From assembly GCA_963728825.1 (NCBI GenBank), contig CAVSLA010000004.1, forward strand, positions 186,001-250,000: a stretch of 64,000 nucleotides of DNA, written 5' to 3'. This document shows positions 16,578 through 26,988 of this stretch, one piece after another. The stretch is from CAVREM01 sp963728825 (GTDB taxonomy: Bacteria > Acidobacteriota > Vicinamibacteria > Vicinamibacterales > CAVVIG01). The notes beneath the pieces are model-generated. The model ran no database searches. It worked only from the letters and a program-made list of their open reading frames with translations, and had not been told where the DNA came from. Made by a program: the position numbers and the translations under genes. The stretch's first letter is position 1. Each line of letters starts with the position of its first letter.

Positions 16578-17522
16578 GGTCGGTGGCGGCTCGATGTGGA
16601 TGATCGCGTCCGCGATCTGCGGGTATTTCGCCATCAGACGGTCCTTGACCACGTGCGACAACGAATGTGCAGCGGTGAGTGGCATGTCTGGCGGCAGCCA
16701 CACGTGGAGGTCCAGGAAGACGTGGTCGGGTGAGCCGCGCGTCCGGATGTGATGGCAGCCGATCACGCCAGGCACGCTCATCACGACGCCCTGGAGATCG
16801 GCCTCGGAGATGACAATCCGATCGCTCAGGATCCGCGTGGTCGTCGTCGCGATCTGCAGGCCGGCGTAGCCGATGAACCCCGAGACAACCAGTGCCGCGA
16901 TCGGATCGAGTATCGTCCAGCCCCACCTGGCACCGGCTAGTGCGGCGATGACCGTGAACGACGTCCAGACGTCTCCGCGCGTCTGCAGCGCGTCCGCCAG
17001 CAGTACCTCGCTGTTCAGCCGCCGCGCCTCCCGCGATTCGTAGCGGACGACCCACACGTTGATGGCAATCGTCACCGCCATGACGATGAACCCGGCGGCG
17101 TTGATGTCTGGCGGCGCGCTCCGGCCGGTCAGGTGATTCAGCGCGTTGCGGACGATCTCGAGCACGACCAGCAGCAGGAAGACGGTGACCGCCGCCGCCG
17201 CCACGGTTTCGTACTTGCGATGGCCGTAGGGATGATCCTCGTCAGGCGGTCGCCGGGCGGCGCGCACGCCAACCAGGCCGACGAGATTGGATCCGGCGTC
17301 GGTCAGCGAATGGAAGCCGTCGGACAGAATGCTGATCGCGCCGCTGGCGTAGCCGAACGAGATCTTCGCCGCCGCCACGGCGACGTTGAGGAGCAGCACG
17401 CGAAGCAGGACAGACGAGACCGCCGCATACCGCGCAGGGCTCAGGGCGGAAGGCGCAGGGCTCAGGGCTGAGGGCTCAGGGCTCAGGGCTGAGGGCTCAG
17501 GGCTCTGGGATTTTGGCAGCAC
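16569..17522 (-). CDS. Cation diffusion facilitator (CDF) metal transporter
   Basis: 317 residues with six transmembrane segments and a C-terminal cytosolic ferredoxin-like domain (about 225-310). The TM2 site DGFHSLTDAGSN carries the usual His and Asp ligands. In TM5 the equivalent of HxxxD reads QTRGD, so Gln replaces the customary His, which leaves metal choice (Zn, Fe or Mn) open. It exports divalent cations from the cytosol. The N-terminal 30 residues are an oddity: SPEPSALSPEPSALSPAPSALSP is the translation of a 7-bp tandem array, and no in-frame start lies between the array and TM1. The GTG at 17522 is the apparent start but its ribosome site is poor. Confidence 0.85.
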   Translation of the reverse strand: MLPKSQSPEPSALSPEPSALSPAPSALSPARYAAVSSVLLRVLLLNVAVAAAKISFGYASGAISILSDGFHSLTDAGSNLVGLVGVRAARRPPDEDHPYGHRKYETVAAAAVTVFLLLVVLEIVRNALNHLTGRSAPPDINAAGFIVMAVTIAINVWVVRYESREARRLNSEVLLADALQTRGDVWTSFTVIAALAGARWGWTILDPIAALVVSGFIGYAGLQIATTTTRILSDRIVISEADLQGVVMSVPGVIGCHHIRTRGSPDHVFLDLHVWLPPDMPLTAAHSLSHVVKDRLMAKYPQIADAIIHIEPPPTRT

Positions 17523-17550
17523 TTCCGCTCTTAGCCCTTAACCCTGAGCC
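17436..17550. repeat. 7-bp tandem repeat array (family GGGCTCA / TGAGCCC)
   Basis: About ten units of GGGCTCA or GGGCTGA run from 17436 to 17510, and a shorter complementary arm (TTAGCCC, TTAACCC, TGAGCC) lies at 17531-17550. The array covers the start of the CDF gene and most of the gap after lepB. The same unit, read on the other strand as CCCTGAG/CCCTAAG, recurs at 31457-31529 and 55336-55434. Confidence 0.85.
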
Positions 17551-17562
17551 GAACAGCGAGCG

Positions 17563-18195
17563 CTAGAATACGCGAGCCGCCGGTACAGGCCACCAGCGCA
17601 GCTGCACTTTGCCGATGATGTACCGCTTCGGAACCATGCCCCAGTGGCGACTGTCAGAACTGTTGTTGCGATGGTCGCCCATGACGAAGTAATACCCGTC
17701 GGGAATGACCTGGGGTCCCCAATCCTCGTGGCTGCGGTACTCGACCGGGACGTACTCGTCCTGCATCGGCACGTCGTTCACGTAGACGCGTCCATCCATG
17801 ATGCGCACGGTGTCGCGTTCCTCGGCGATCACCCGCTTGACGAACGACTTGTCGGGATTGATCGGGTAGTAGAGCATCACGATGTCGCCGCGGCGCGGCG
17901 ACCCGAGCCGGTAGACGAGCTTGTTGACGATCAGGCGATCCTGGTCTTCCAGGGTCGGCGCCATGCTCTGACCTTCCACGCGCGCCACCTGGAACCCGAA
18001 GGTCACGATCAGCACGGCGTAGACCGCGGCCGACAGGATCGTTTTAACCCATGCCACCACTTCTTCCTGCACCTGCGCGAGACGGATTCCGGGACTGGTC
18101 AGGCGCGGCACGGCCGCGTCGCCGCCCGCCGCAGCCTCGGGACTTCCGGCGGCGGCGAGCTGCAGGGCGGCGGCCTCCGCCTCGGCTTCCTGCAT
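17563..18195 (-). CDS. lepB: Signal peptidase I
   Basis: 210 residues from ATG 18195. The frame is open to 18342, but that longer form would overlap the response-regulator gene by about 100 bases; the true start could lie between. The N-terminal 45-50 residues are Ala/Glu-rich (MQEAEAEAAALQLAAAG), an extension before the membrane segment (AAVYAVLIVTFGFQVA). The catalytic Ser lies in VEGQSMAPTL, the catalytic Lys in SFVKRVIAEE, and the GDHRNNSSDSR box follows. LepB cleaves Sec/Tat signal peptides on the outer face of the inner membrane. It lies downstream of, and close to, the LytT-type regulator. Confidence 0.92.
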   Translation of the reverse strand: MQEAEAEAAALQLAAAGSPEAAAGGDAAVPRLTSPGIRLAQVQEEVVAWVKTILSAAVYAVLIVTFGFQVARVEGQSMAPTLEDQDRLIVNKLVYRLGSPRRGDIVMLYYPINPDKSFVKRVIAEERDTVRIMDGRVYVNDVPMQDEYVPVEYRSHEDWGPQVIPDGYYFVMGDHRNNSSDSRHWGMVPKRYIIGKVQLRWWPVPAARVF

Positions 18196-18236
18196 CGCCG
18201 CGGCGTTGGGATCGGTCAGATCGAACGACGGGACCT

Positions 18237-19034
18237 CTAGAGTTTCAGGTACTCCCGCAGCCGACGGGTCTGGGTCCGGCTGACTGGAATTTCCGTCGAC
18301 TTCTCGTCTTTCATCCTCAGGAGGTAGTTCCGGCTGAACCAAGGGACGATCTCCTTGATCTTGTTGATGTTCACCAGGTGCGACCGATGCACGCGCCAGA
18401 AGACGTTGGGATCCAGGCGTGCCTGCAGTTCGTCCAGCGTCCGGTAGTTCGAGGTGCCGGCATGCTGGTTCGTGACGACGGTGATGCTTTCCTCTGCGAG
18501 CGACGCGTAGATGATGTCTTCCGACTGCACCAGCAGAAAGCGCTCGCCGACCTTCAACGCCATCCGCTCCCGGCGGCTGTGCCGCTCGGCGACGAGCTGG
18601 ACGATCTGCTCCAGCTGCTGGTTGCTGATGCCCGGGAGCGCCGAGGCTCCGGCGTCGCCGCGATCGACCGCAATCCGCCGCCGTGCCCGCTGCAGCGCCA
18701 CTTCGAGCCGTGACGGGTCGACCGGCTTCAGCAGGTAGTCGACCGCGTTGACTTCGAACGCTTCGATGGCGTGCTGGTCGAACGCGGTCACGAAAATGAT
18801 GTGAGAGGCCGGGCCGCTATCCAGCATGTGCCGCGCCACCTCGAAGCCGGTCAGGCCGGGCATCTGCACGTCGAGAAACACCAGATCGGGCTGCAGCCGG
18901 TCGATCGTCTCGAGTGCCTCGACGCCATTGCCTGCCTGACCAATTATCTCAACTCCCCCCACCTGACCGAGCAGGTAGCCCAGCTCATCCCGCGCGAGCT
19001 GTTCGTCGTCGACGACCACGGTTCTGAGATCCAA
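18237..19034 (-). CDS. LytTR-family response regulator
   Basis: 265 residues from TTG 19034 (DLRTVVVDDEQLARDELG); the frame is open further upstream, but that part overlaps the kinase gene in another frame. Residues 1-120 form the receiver domain, with acidic VDDEQ, phospho-acceptor Asp in LVFLDVQMPG, Thr in IFVTAFD and Lys in LLKPVDP. The C-terminal LytTR DNA-binding domain (about 160-265) has AEESITVVT, FWRVHRSHLVNINKI and IPVSRTQTRRLREYL. It is paired with the LytS-like kinase just upstream, 20 bases away. The target genes are unknown. Confidence 0.92.
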   Translation of the reverse strand: MDLRTVVVDDEQLARDELGYLLGQVGGVEIIGQAGNGVEALETIDRLQPDLVFLDVQMPGLTGFEVARHMLDSGPASHIIFVTAFDQHAIEAFEVNAVDYLLKPVDPSRLEVALQRARRRIAVDRGDAGASALPGISNQQLEQIVQLVAERHSRRERMALKVGERFLLVQSEDIIYASLAEESITVVTNQHAGTSNYRTLDELQARLDPNVFWRVHRSHLVNINKIKEIVPWFSRNYLLRMKDEKSTEIPVSRTQTRRLREYLKL

Positions 19035-19054
19035 GGAAAAGATCCCCGTGCCCT

Positions 19055-20389
19055 TTAAGCCGTGACCCGCTCCGGCACGGCCAGCTCGGGAATTTCCACG
19101 CTGGCGCAGGTGCCGTGCCCGGGTTCGCTCGTCAGCTTGAGCTCGTAGCTCGCGCCGTAGATGGTGCGCAGCCGTTCGTTGACGTTGCTCAGCCCGATAC
19201 CGCCGCTCATCGCGCCCTCGAGCCGCTTTCCGGTCATGCCCAGCCCATCGTCGTGAACCTCGATCACGGCGTGGCCGTTGCGCATCATGGTCTTGATGGT
19301 AATCCGGCCGCCACCCACCTTGCGAGCGAGCCCGTGTTTGATCGAGTTCTCGACCAGCGGCTGCAGGATCATGCTGGGCACGATGATACCCAGGGTGTCC
19401 GGGCTGATCTCCTTGTGGACGTTCAGCTGCGGCCCGAAGCGGATGACTTCGATGTCGAGATACTCGTCGATCGATTCCAGCTCTTCGCGGAGCGTGACGA
19501 AATGGTCGGTGCTGCGCATCAGGCGGCGGAGCAGGCCCGACAGCTTGGAAATGAGCATGCGGGCCGTATCGGGCTGCGTCCGCACGAGCGACGAGATCGA
19601 CGTCAGGGTGTTGAAGAGGAAATGCGGATTGATCTGGCTCGCGAGCGCCTCGATTTTGGCGGCGAGCAGCAGCTTCTCCTGCTCCTCGAGCCGATGCTCG
19701 ATCCGCGCCGTGTTCCAGATCTTGATCGGCGTCGCGACGCACAGAATCGTCGCCAGCAGAACCAGCATCATCGTCCAGATCCAGCTGGGTCCGATCGCCG
19801 CCGGGCCCAGATAGAACAGCCGGTTGTGCTCGCTCCAGCGCAGTCCGAGCCCCTGCCGCAGCAGCTCCAGGCCGACCGGCGCGACCAGCAGCACCACCTG
19901 CCAGTCGACGTGGAAGCGGCGGATCATGCCCCACAACCGGAGATGGATTCGCGTGAAGACGAACGGCGAGAAGTGCCAGATCGCCTCCTTCGGACACAGC
20001 TCGCGCAGGCCGCCGCCGGCGAACGCGCAGCCGACCGCAAACGGCAGCGCGATGACCTCGCCGTTGAAGAGCGGGGGCAGGCCCACCATCACGCCGATCG
20101 TGGCGCCGGCATAAGGGCCGGCGATCAGGCCGGCGAGATAGGCGCCTTCCAGGCTGAGATCGAATGCCCGGTAGTTGAGCAGGAGCCGGGCCACCACACC
20201 GGCCGCGAGCGGGATGCCGAAGAAGAACACGAAGATCAGACGGTCGGGCCAGTCACGGCGTTCGAAAATCAGGATGTGGCGGAAGCGCCGGTAACGGACG
20301 AGCATCGTCGCCAGGGCCGCCATGGCCGCCAGTTTCACGACGAGCGTCGTCAGAAGGACCTGCTCGGACGAGAAGGCCGGGTCCTGCAT
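19055..20389 (-). CDS. LytS/YehU-type sensor histidine kinase
   Basis: 444 residues. The N-terminal half has about six hydrophobic segments resembling the 5TMR-LYT sensor region (IGVMVGLPPLFNGEV), extended by a further membrane pair around 185-225. The cytosolic part starts with a coiled linker (RLEEQEKLLLAAKIEALASQ) and the phospho-acceptor His in INPHFLFNTL. An HATPase domain follows with the N box LVENSIKHGL and the G boxes DDGLGM and GIGLSNVNERL. It phosphorylates the adjacent LytTR regulator. The ligand is unknown; relatives respond to peptides, pyruvate or cell-wall stress. Confidence 0.92.
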   Translation of the reverse strand: MQDPAFSSEQVLLTTLVVKLAAMAALATMLVRYRRFRHILIFERRDWPDRLIFVFFFGIPLAAGVVARLLLNYRAFDLSLEGAYLAGLIAGPYAGATIGVMVGLPPLFNGEVIALPFAVGCAFAGGGLRELCPKEAIWHFSPFVFTRIHLRLWGMIRRFHVDWQVVLLVAPVGLELLRQGLGLRWSEHNRLFYLGPAAIGPSWIWTMMLVLLATILCVATPIKIWNTARIEHRLEEQEKLLLAAKIEALASQINPHFLFNTLTSISSLVRTQPDTARMLISKLSGLLRRLMRSTDHFVTLREELESIDEYLDIEVIRFGPQLNVHKEISPDTLGIIVPSMILQPLVENSIKHGLARKVGGGRITIKTMMRNGHAVIEVHDDGLGMTGKRLEGAMSGGIGLSNVNERLRTIYGASYELKLTSEPGHGTCASVEIPELAVPERVTA

Positions 20390-20467
20390 TGAGTTAGATG
20401 ATCTTAACAGTGCCAGCCAGGATCCCTGGTGAAACCGGCCTTTCGGGCAAGGATCCCGGGCAATCCG

Positions 20468-21271
20468 CTACCGGGGACTATCGGCGCCAACAGCCCGCTC
20501 CGGCAGCCGCACGAAGATAGTGGGTGCATTCAGTTTCCATGAGTCCTTTGGAGAGGGATCGCCCCTGCGGAACCAGCTGCCGGTGATCTTCAACCGGTCG
20601 ACTGAAACCGTTCCGCGATACTCAATCGGCGGGCCGGTGATGTACTGAGTGAGGAGCAGCCGGACTCCATCGTTTTCCGTCGACATTCGCAACAGCTCGC
20701 CGTAGCGCCGTTCGTCGAAAGGGGCCAGGAATCGATCCAGCCACGCATTCACCGTTCCATCAGAAGACTGGGCGATGTGAAGGCGCCCGCCCTGTTTCAA
20801 CGTCTCGCTCGGATCTTGTTCCGCCGTCCAATCTCCGGCAAGCGGGTGTGGCGATAATCCTGGCCCAGGGCGTGGCCGTTCGAGGACGACCTCGCGTGTC
20901 TGCCCTGCGCGTGTCAAAGTGCCGATCCATTGTCGCTGCTCAGACTGAAACGTCACATCGAAGCCCGCGACCGCCAGGCGTCGTCCATCGAAGTCCGGGG
21001 GGCCCAGGTGCCAGCCCCAGGTTTCGGGCTCCGGGAGGCGGTGGTACACGCGGATCTGGAGGCTCCGACGAATGTCGATCAGGAGGTCCGGCGTTCTGCC
21101 CGGGATGGAAGGGGAGTACGAGAAGGACAACGAGAGTCCGTCGATGCTGCCGCTGGTGGACGTCTCCCAGAAGCCTGCCAGCGACTCCGGGTCGACGGCC
21201 GGGGCCTGACTCTGGACGCGTCCCCCCGCAATCGCAATGACCGCCACGGCAGGAAGCAGACTCTTGAACAA
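20468..21271 (-). CDS. Unknown secreted protein
   Basis: 267 residues from TTG 21271, chosen because FKSLLPAVAVIAIAGGRVQSQ is a good signal peptide and GGGCGAG just upstream may serve as ribosome site. The frame is open to 21418, but the extra part overlaps the nuoI region. The mature protein is beta-rich, with two repeated lipocalin-like stretches beginning LAGFWETSTSG and LAGDWTAEQDP, each followed by alternating strands (VVLERP, RLKITGSWFRRGD). I recognise no named family. A TATATT box lies about 18 bases upstream on the same strand. Confidence 0.6.
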   Translation of the reverse strand: MFKSLLPAVAVIAIAGGRVQSQAPAVDPESLAGFWETSTSGSIDGLSLSFSYSPSIPGRTPDLLIDIRRSLQIRVYHRLPEPETWGWHLGPPDFDGRRLAVAGFDVTFQSEQRQWIGTLTRAGQTREVVLERPRPGPGLSPHPLAGDWTAEQDPSETLKQGGRLHIAQSSDGTVNAWLDRFLAPFDERRYGELLRMSTENDGVRLLLTQYITGPPIEYRGTVSVDRLKITGSWFRRGDPSPKDSWKLNAPTIFVRLPERAVGADSPR

Positions 21272-21305
21272 GGCTCGCCCACGGTCAATATAGCTCCGCT
21301 CGACC

Positions 21306-21334
21306 TTTTCAGGCGCGTACGGGCCGAGTACACT
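21306..21334 (+). promoter_or_regulatory. Candidate nuoI promoter
   Basis: TTTTCA (21306-21311) and TACACT (21329-21334) are 17 bases apart. The -10 box ends only 7 bases before the ATG at 21342, so the mRNA would have almost no leader. Each box matches consensus at 4-5 of 6 positions. Confidence 0.35.
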
Positions 21335-21341
21335 GAAGGAA

Positions 21342-21791
21342 ATGGCTGTGATTCGTCCGCTCGTCATCGGCTTCGCGACCACCCTCAAGTATCTCTTCCG
21401 AAAGCCGATCACCATCAATTACCCGGAAGAGAAGATGCCGATGTTCCCCAAGTGGCGCGGCAAGCAGGTCCTGATGCGCGACGAGAACGGTCTCGAGAAG
21501 TGCGTCGCGTGCGGCCTGTGCTCGGTGGCGTGCCCCGCCGACGCCATCTACCTGGAGGCCGCCGAGAACGACGGGACCGTCCAGGCCGGACCGCGCTACG
21601 CCTCGGTCTACCAGATTCACAAGACGCGCTGCATCTTCTGCGGCTACTGCGAGGAAGCGTGCCCGGTCGGCGCGATCTTCATGGGCAAGGACTACGAGCT
21701 CGCGGTCTACAGCAAGAGCGACTTCGTGTGGGACAAGGAGGATCTGCTGATACCGGCGGCTTCGACAGCAGCTTCTGAGGCTAGAGGCTAG
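21342..21791 (+). CDS. nuoI: NADH-quinone oxidoreductase subunit I (solitary)
   Basis: 149 residues. Two 4Fe-4S motifs are complete: CVACGLCSVACP and CIFCGYCEEACP. The N-terminus (IGFATTLKYLFRKPITINYP) is the amphipathic membrane-contact helix of the NuoI family. The subunit carries clusters N6a/N6b in complex I. No other nuo gene lies in the window, so it is either a detached member of complex I or serves another quinone-linked complex. The C-terminal tail (SEARG then TAG) is encoded by a 7-bp repeat (GAGGCTA) rather than by conserved sequence. Confidence 0.92.
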   Translation: MAVIRPLVIGFATTLKYLFRKPITINYPEEKMPMFPKWRGKQVLMRDENGLEKCVACGLCSVACPADAIYLEAAENDGTVQAGPRYASVYQIHKTRCIFCGYCEEACPVGAIFMGKDYELAVYSKSDFVWDKEDLLIPAASTAASEARG

Positions 21792-21797
21792 CGGCTG
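21777..21797 (+). repeat. Short 7-bp tandem repeat (GAGGCTA) at the nuoI stop
   Basis: GAGGCTA, GAGGCTA and GCGGCTG follow one another. The second unit contributes the TAG stop codon of nuoI. It looks like a small member of the same type of array seen elsewhere in the window. Confidence 0.5.
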
Positions 21798-21838
21798 GGG
21801 ATCAGGGGAAGGACCTGGTCCCCGGCAGTCCCACGACG

Positions 21839-22534
21839 ATGCTAATCGGCGCCCTCGGCGACATCCACGGCGCATTCGACGCGGTACACGAGATCATGAC
21901 GCGGCACTCCGACGTCCCCCTGTGGGTGCAGGTCGGAGACATCGCCAGCAACGACGGCGAGTACTTCGCGCCGAACGCGCCGCTCTACTGGATCAAGGGC
22001 AACAACGAGGACTTCGACGTGATTGCCGCCGCGGTGAACGGCCAGCCGCCGGCGGCCAACCTGTTCTACCTCGCGAACGGCGGACCGCACGTGGTGGGGC
22101 CCTGGCGGGTCGCGGCGCTCGGCGGCACCTTCGCGCCGAGCTGGTACCACACGCCGTCCGCTGCGCTGCCGCCGTCACGCGGCCGGCGCGGCGGCGGGAA
22201 TTCGATCAAGCTCGGGAAGAGCCGCGACGACAAGCGCCGCCATTTTGTCCGCGACGAAGTGCTGTTGTGCAAGGCGCTGCCCGCGATCGATCTGTTTCTG
22301 ACGCACGAGGCGCCGCGGCCGTTCTATCCTCAGGGGCGTCGACTCGACGCGGGCAAGACGGTCATCAACGAGGTCCTCGCCGCAATGCGACCGAAGCTGC
22401 ACCTGTTCGGCCATCACCACGAGTTCACCGACTCGGTGCGTCAGGGCGTCCGCTCGATCGGCCTCGATATCGTCACCAAGTCGTACCTGGTCATCGATGC
22501 GCAGACCTTCAAATGCGAACGACTGGACACATAG
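21839..22534 (+). CDS. Metallophosphoesterase
   Basis: 231 residues. All calcineurin-type motifs are present: GDIHG near residue 8, VGDIASNDGE at about 35, GNNE at about 58, THEAPRP at about 155 and GHHHEF at about 190, giving a dinuclear metal site. A basic insertion (SRGRRGGGNSIKLGKSRDDKRR) separates the second and third motif groups. Such enzymes hydrolyse phosphomono- or phosphodiesters in the cytosol. The exact substrate is not predictable. It starts at ATG 21839, 48 bases after nuoI. Confidence 0.85.
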   Translation: MLIGALGDIHGAFDAVHEIMTRHSDVPLWVQVGDIASNDGEYFAPNAPLYWIKGNNEDFDVIAAAVNGQPPAANLFYLANGGPHVVGPWRVAALGGTFAPSWYHTPSAALPPSRGRRGGGNSIKLGKSRDDKRRHFVRDEVLLCKALPAIDLFLTHEAPRPFYPQGRRLDAGKTVINEVLAAMRPKLHLFGHHHEFTDSVRQGVRSIGLDIVTKSYLVIDAQTFKCERLDT

Positions 22535-22544
22535 TAAAATTGGG

Positions 22545-22627
22545 AGTTGGTGAATTGGTGAATTCGTGAGTTCACAGGGTGAATTCTCCCCAAATCACCA
22601 ACTCACCAATTCACCAACTCACCAATT
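22545..22627. repeat. 8-bp tandem repeat array with complementary arms (family TTGGTGAA)
   Basis: The left arm (22545-22575) has about four units of TTGGTGAA-type sequence. The right arm (22592-22627) has about four and a half units of the complementary TCACCAAT/TCACCAAC. They can form a long hairpin over a 16-base centre. The array fills most of the 99-base gap between the metallophosphoesterase and the methyltransferase/reductase gene. Confidence 0.8.
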
Positions 22628-22633
22628 GTTCTG

Positions 22634-24490
<1,857 letters not shown>

Positions 24491-24589
24491 CATTCAGCGG
24501 TATAGTCGACCGGGCCATTTCGAAGCGGGCAGACGGCTTGAACGCCCGTAAATCGTTGGATTACCGGCACATCAGCTGAGGCGAACTCG

Positions 24590-25291
24590 ATGGCTTTGTT
24601 CGATCTGTCACGCCCGTCCGACCAGGAAGAGATCATCGGTTCCGATGCGGCCACCCGGGCTTTATCGGTGACGGCGGTCGAGACCGATTTTGTCGCAGGG
24701 GTCTACGAGAAACTGGCCTCGGTCTACGACTTCACGTTCGGTCCCACTCTTCATCCCGGCCGGATGCACGCGATCCAGAAGATGAAGATCCGTCCTGGCG
24801 ACCGCGTACTGGAAGTCGGCGTCGGCACGGGCATCAACGCGAGCCTGTACCCGCGTGACTGCGCGGTCGTCGGCATCGATCTGTCGAGCTCGATGCTCGA
24901 GAAGGCGCGCGAGCGCGTCTGGCGGAAGGGCCTCCGCAACGTGCGGCTCCAGGAAATGGACGCCACGCACATGTCGTTCGCGGATGACAGCTTCGATATC
25001 GTCTACGCGCCGTATCTGATCAGTGTCGTCCCGGATCCGGTCGGCGTTGCGCGCGAGATGCGCCGCGTCTGCAAGCCCGGCGGCCGCATCATCTTCCTCA
25101 ACCATTTCCGAAGCCCCAATCGGCTCCTGGCCTGGGTCGAGCGCGCCATCTCGCCGTTCACCGTGCACATCGGCTTCAAATCGGATCTCGACCTGCCGGC
25201 ATTTCTCGCCCAGGCCGAGCTGGAGCCGATCTCGATCGAAAAGGTGAATATCCCGAGGATCTGGTCGCTGGTCACTTGCGTGAAGGATTAG
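24590..25291 (+). CDS. Class I SAM-dependent methyltransferase (PmtA/UbiE-like)
   Basis: 233 residues. The SAM-binding fold shows motif I LEVGVGTGINASLYP, acidic strand VVGIDLSSSMLEKARER, and motif IV FDIVYAPYLISVVPDP. The region ASVYDFTFGPTLHPGRM and the C-terminal NHFRSPNRLLAWVERA resemble Rhodobacter-type phosphatidylethanolamine N-methyltransferase (PmtA). That is the best guess; a quinone methyltransferase is the main alternative. Its end overlaps the start of the GT39 gene by 16 bases, so the two are translationally coupled. Confidence 0.78.
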   Translation: MALFDLSRPSDQEEIIGSDAATRALSVTAVETDFVAGVYEKLASVYDFTFGPTLHPGRMHAIQKMKIRPGDRVLEVGVGTGINASLYPRDCAVVGIDLSSSMLEKARERVWRKGLRNVRLQEMDATHMSFADDSFDIVYAPYLISVVPDPVGVAREMRRVCKPGGRIIFLNHFRSPNRLLAWVERAISPFTVHIGFKSDLDLPAFLAQAELEPISIEKVNIPRIWSLVTCVKD

Positions 25292-26988
25292 GCGCGCGTC
25301 AGCGCGAACGCGGGTGGCTGGCCGCCACACTCCTGCTCTTCTGCCTGCCCCTGTTCATCAATCTCGGGGGCCCGGATCTCCAGAACGACGAAGCGATTTA
25401 TTCGTTCGCCATCGACCGCATGTTGTCGACCGGCAACTGGCTCGTGCCGACGACCTCGCCGCGGGAAGACCTGCCCTTCTTCGACAAGCCGCCGCTGAAA
25501 TTCTGGATCGTCGCCGCGCCGATTGCCGCCGGCATCCTGCCCGGCACCGAGCTCGGTCATCGGTTCTGGGATGCGGTCTTCGGCGCCGGGGCGTTCGTCT
25601 ATGTGTTCCTGATCGGCAGGCATCTGCTGAACCCGGCCTGCGGGTTCATCAGCGTGCTCATCCTGTTCGCCCACGCACCGTTGCTCTTCAGTCACGGGCT
25701 CCGCAGCAACAACATGGAGAGTGCGCTGGTGCTCGCGTACTGCGGCGGCGTCTACCACTATCTGAAATGGGCGTCGTGGTCGAACGGTGCTCGAGGCCTG
25801 CACGTGCAGGCGATTGCGCTCTACTTTGTGCTTGCCTTCCTGACCAAGTTCGTCGCCGCGCTCTTCCTGCCGCTCGTCCTGGGCATCACCGCCGCGGCCG
25901 TCGCCGCGCATCGACGCCGGCTGATTGAGGACTGGCGCCGCTGGGCGGTGGCATTGGTGCTCGTTGCCGCGCTCGTCGTGCCATGGTTCGCATTCATGTC
26001 TGCGCGGTTCGGCGTCCGCTTCTGGCGCGAGATCCTTGGCGTGCACGTCTACCAGCGGATGACGGCAACGCTCGATCCCGGTCACCTGCAGCCGTGGAGC
26101 TACTACCTGCTGCAGATGATGGCCTACTGGGAAACCGGCGCGCTGGTGCTGGTGACCATCGGGCTCGTCGTGCTCGCCGCGTGGACGGCGCGGGTTCTGA
26201 ATCCAGACGCCCTCTTGATCGTCCTGTGGTTCGCCGTTCCCACCCTGGCGATTTCAGCAGCGACCTCGAAGCTTTACCACTACCTGTACCCATTCCTGCC
26301 GCCGCTGGCGCTGGCCGGCGGCTACCTATCGACCCTGATGCTGTCGCTGGGCCGGGCGCCTGTGGGTCGCTTTCTCGAGCGGCTTGATGCCCACATGACC
26401 GAAGCGACACCACGCCTCACGAGAGCGTTGAGAAGTCCTGCGGTCCGGATGCTCCTGTTCGCTGCGATCGCCGTCTCGATTGTTCTGGCGATCGGCAGCC
26501 TGGTGTTGGGAAGGGTCCGTTTCACCGTCGGTGGAACCGAGCTGACGAGTGCCGGCATCCTCCGCCCTGGCATTGCGGCAGCCTTTTTTGCCGTGCTGGC
26601 CGGTATTCCGCGCCGATCGCACAAGGCACTGGCCCTGCTCATCGTGAGCTTTCTGCCGCTGCAGGGGTACCGGGATTCGCTCATGCTGCTGGCCGATACG
26701 CGCCACCCGAGGCGGGCCGCCAGCCAGTGCGTTCGCGACGTCCAGACCCGGGAAGAGCTGCCACGCGGGATCCGCGTCACGCTGCCCGAGCCGTCGATCA
26801 GCCAGTCGCTCTTCTACTACTTCGAGTCGATTCGGCCCTGGCGGCGCGATGCGTCCGCTGAGCCGCTCCCCACCCTCACCACTGGCGTGCTCTCGCCCTC
26901 TCAATCTTCCGTCGACCTCGGTGACGGCGTCGTGCTCCTGTTACCGGAGCCGTACCGCGGCTGCGGCACGCACTCGTCCGGCGCATGA
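25276..26988 (+). CDS. Glycosyltransferase family 39-like membrane protein (ArnT type)
   Basis: 570 residues from TTG 25276, inside the end of the preceding gene. About 11-12 transmembrane segments. The first periplasmic loop carries the GT-C acidic motif GPDLQNDEAIYSF, whose Asp is the expected catalytic base, and a second pair is DLPFFDKPPLKFW. Relatives transfer sugars from polyprenyl phosphate to lipid A or proteins at the outer face of the inner membrane. The downstream GT2 enzyme, which overlaps by 4 bases (ATGA), is a likely maker of the polyprenyl-phosphate sugar donor. Confidence 0.85.
   Translation: MREGLGARQRERGWLAATLLLFCLPLFINLGGPDLQNDEAIYSFAIDRMLSTGNWLVPTTSPREDLPFFDKPPLKFWIVAAPIAAGILPGTELGHRFWDAVFGAGAFVYVFLIGRHLLNPACGFISVLILFAHAPLLFSHGLRSNNMESALVLAYCGGVYHYLKWASWSNGARGLHVQAIALYFVLAFLTKFVAALFLPLVLGITAAAVAAHRRRLIEDWRRWAVALVLVAALVVPWFAFMSARFGVRFWREILGVHVYQRMTATLDPGHLQPWSYYLLQMMAYWETGALVLVTIGLVVLAAWTARVLNPDALLIVLWFAVPTLAISAATSKLYHYLYPFLPPLALAGGYLSTLMLSLGRAPVGRFLERLDAHMTEATPRLTRALRSPAVRMLLFAAIAVSIVLAIGSLVLGRVRFTVGGTELTSAGILRPGIAAAFFAVLAGIPRRSHKALALLIVSFLPLQGYRDSLMLLADTRHPRRAASQCVRDVQTREELPRGIRVTLPEPSISQSLFYYFESIRPWRRDASAEPLPTLTTGVLSPSQSSVDLGDGVVLLLPEPYRGCGTHSSGA

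Noticed and set aside
18195..18342. Longer LepB starting at 18342.
   Set aside because: It would overlap the LytTR regulator by over 100 bases in another frame; the internal ATG at 18195 avoids this, though the start remains uncertain.
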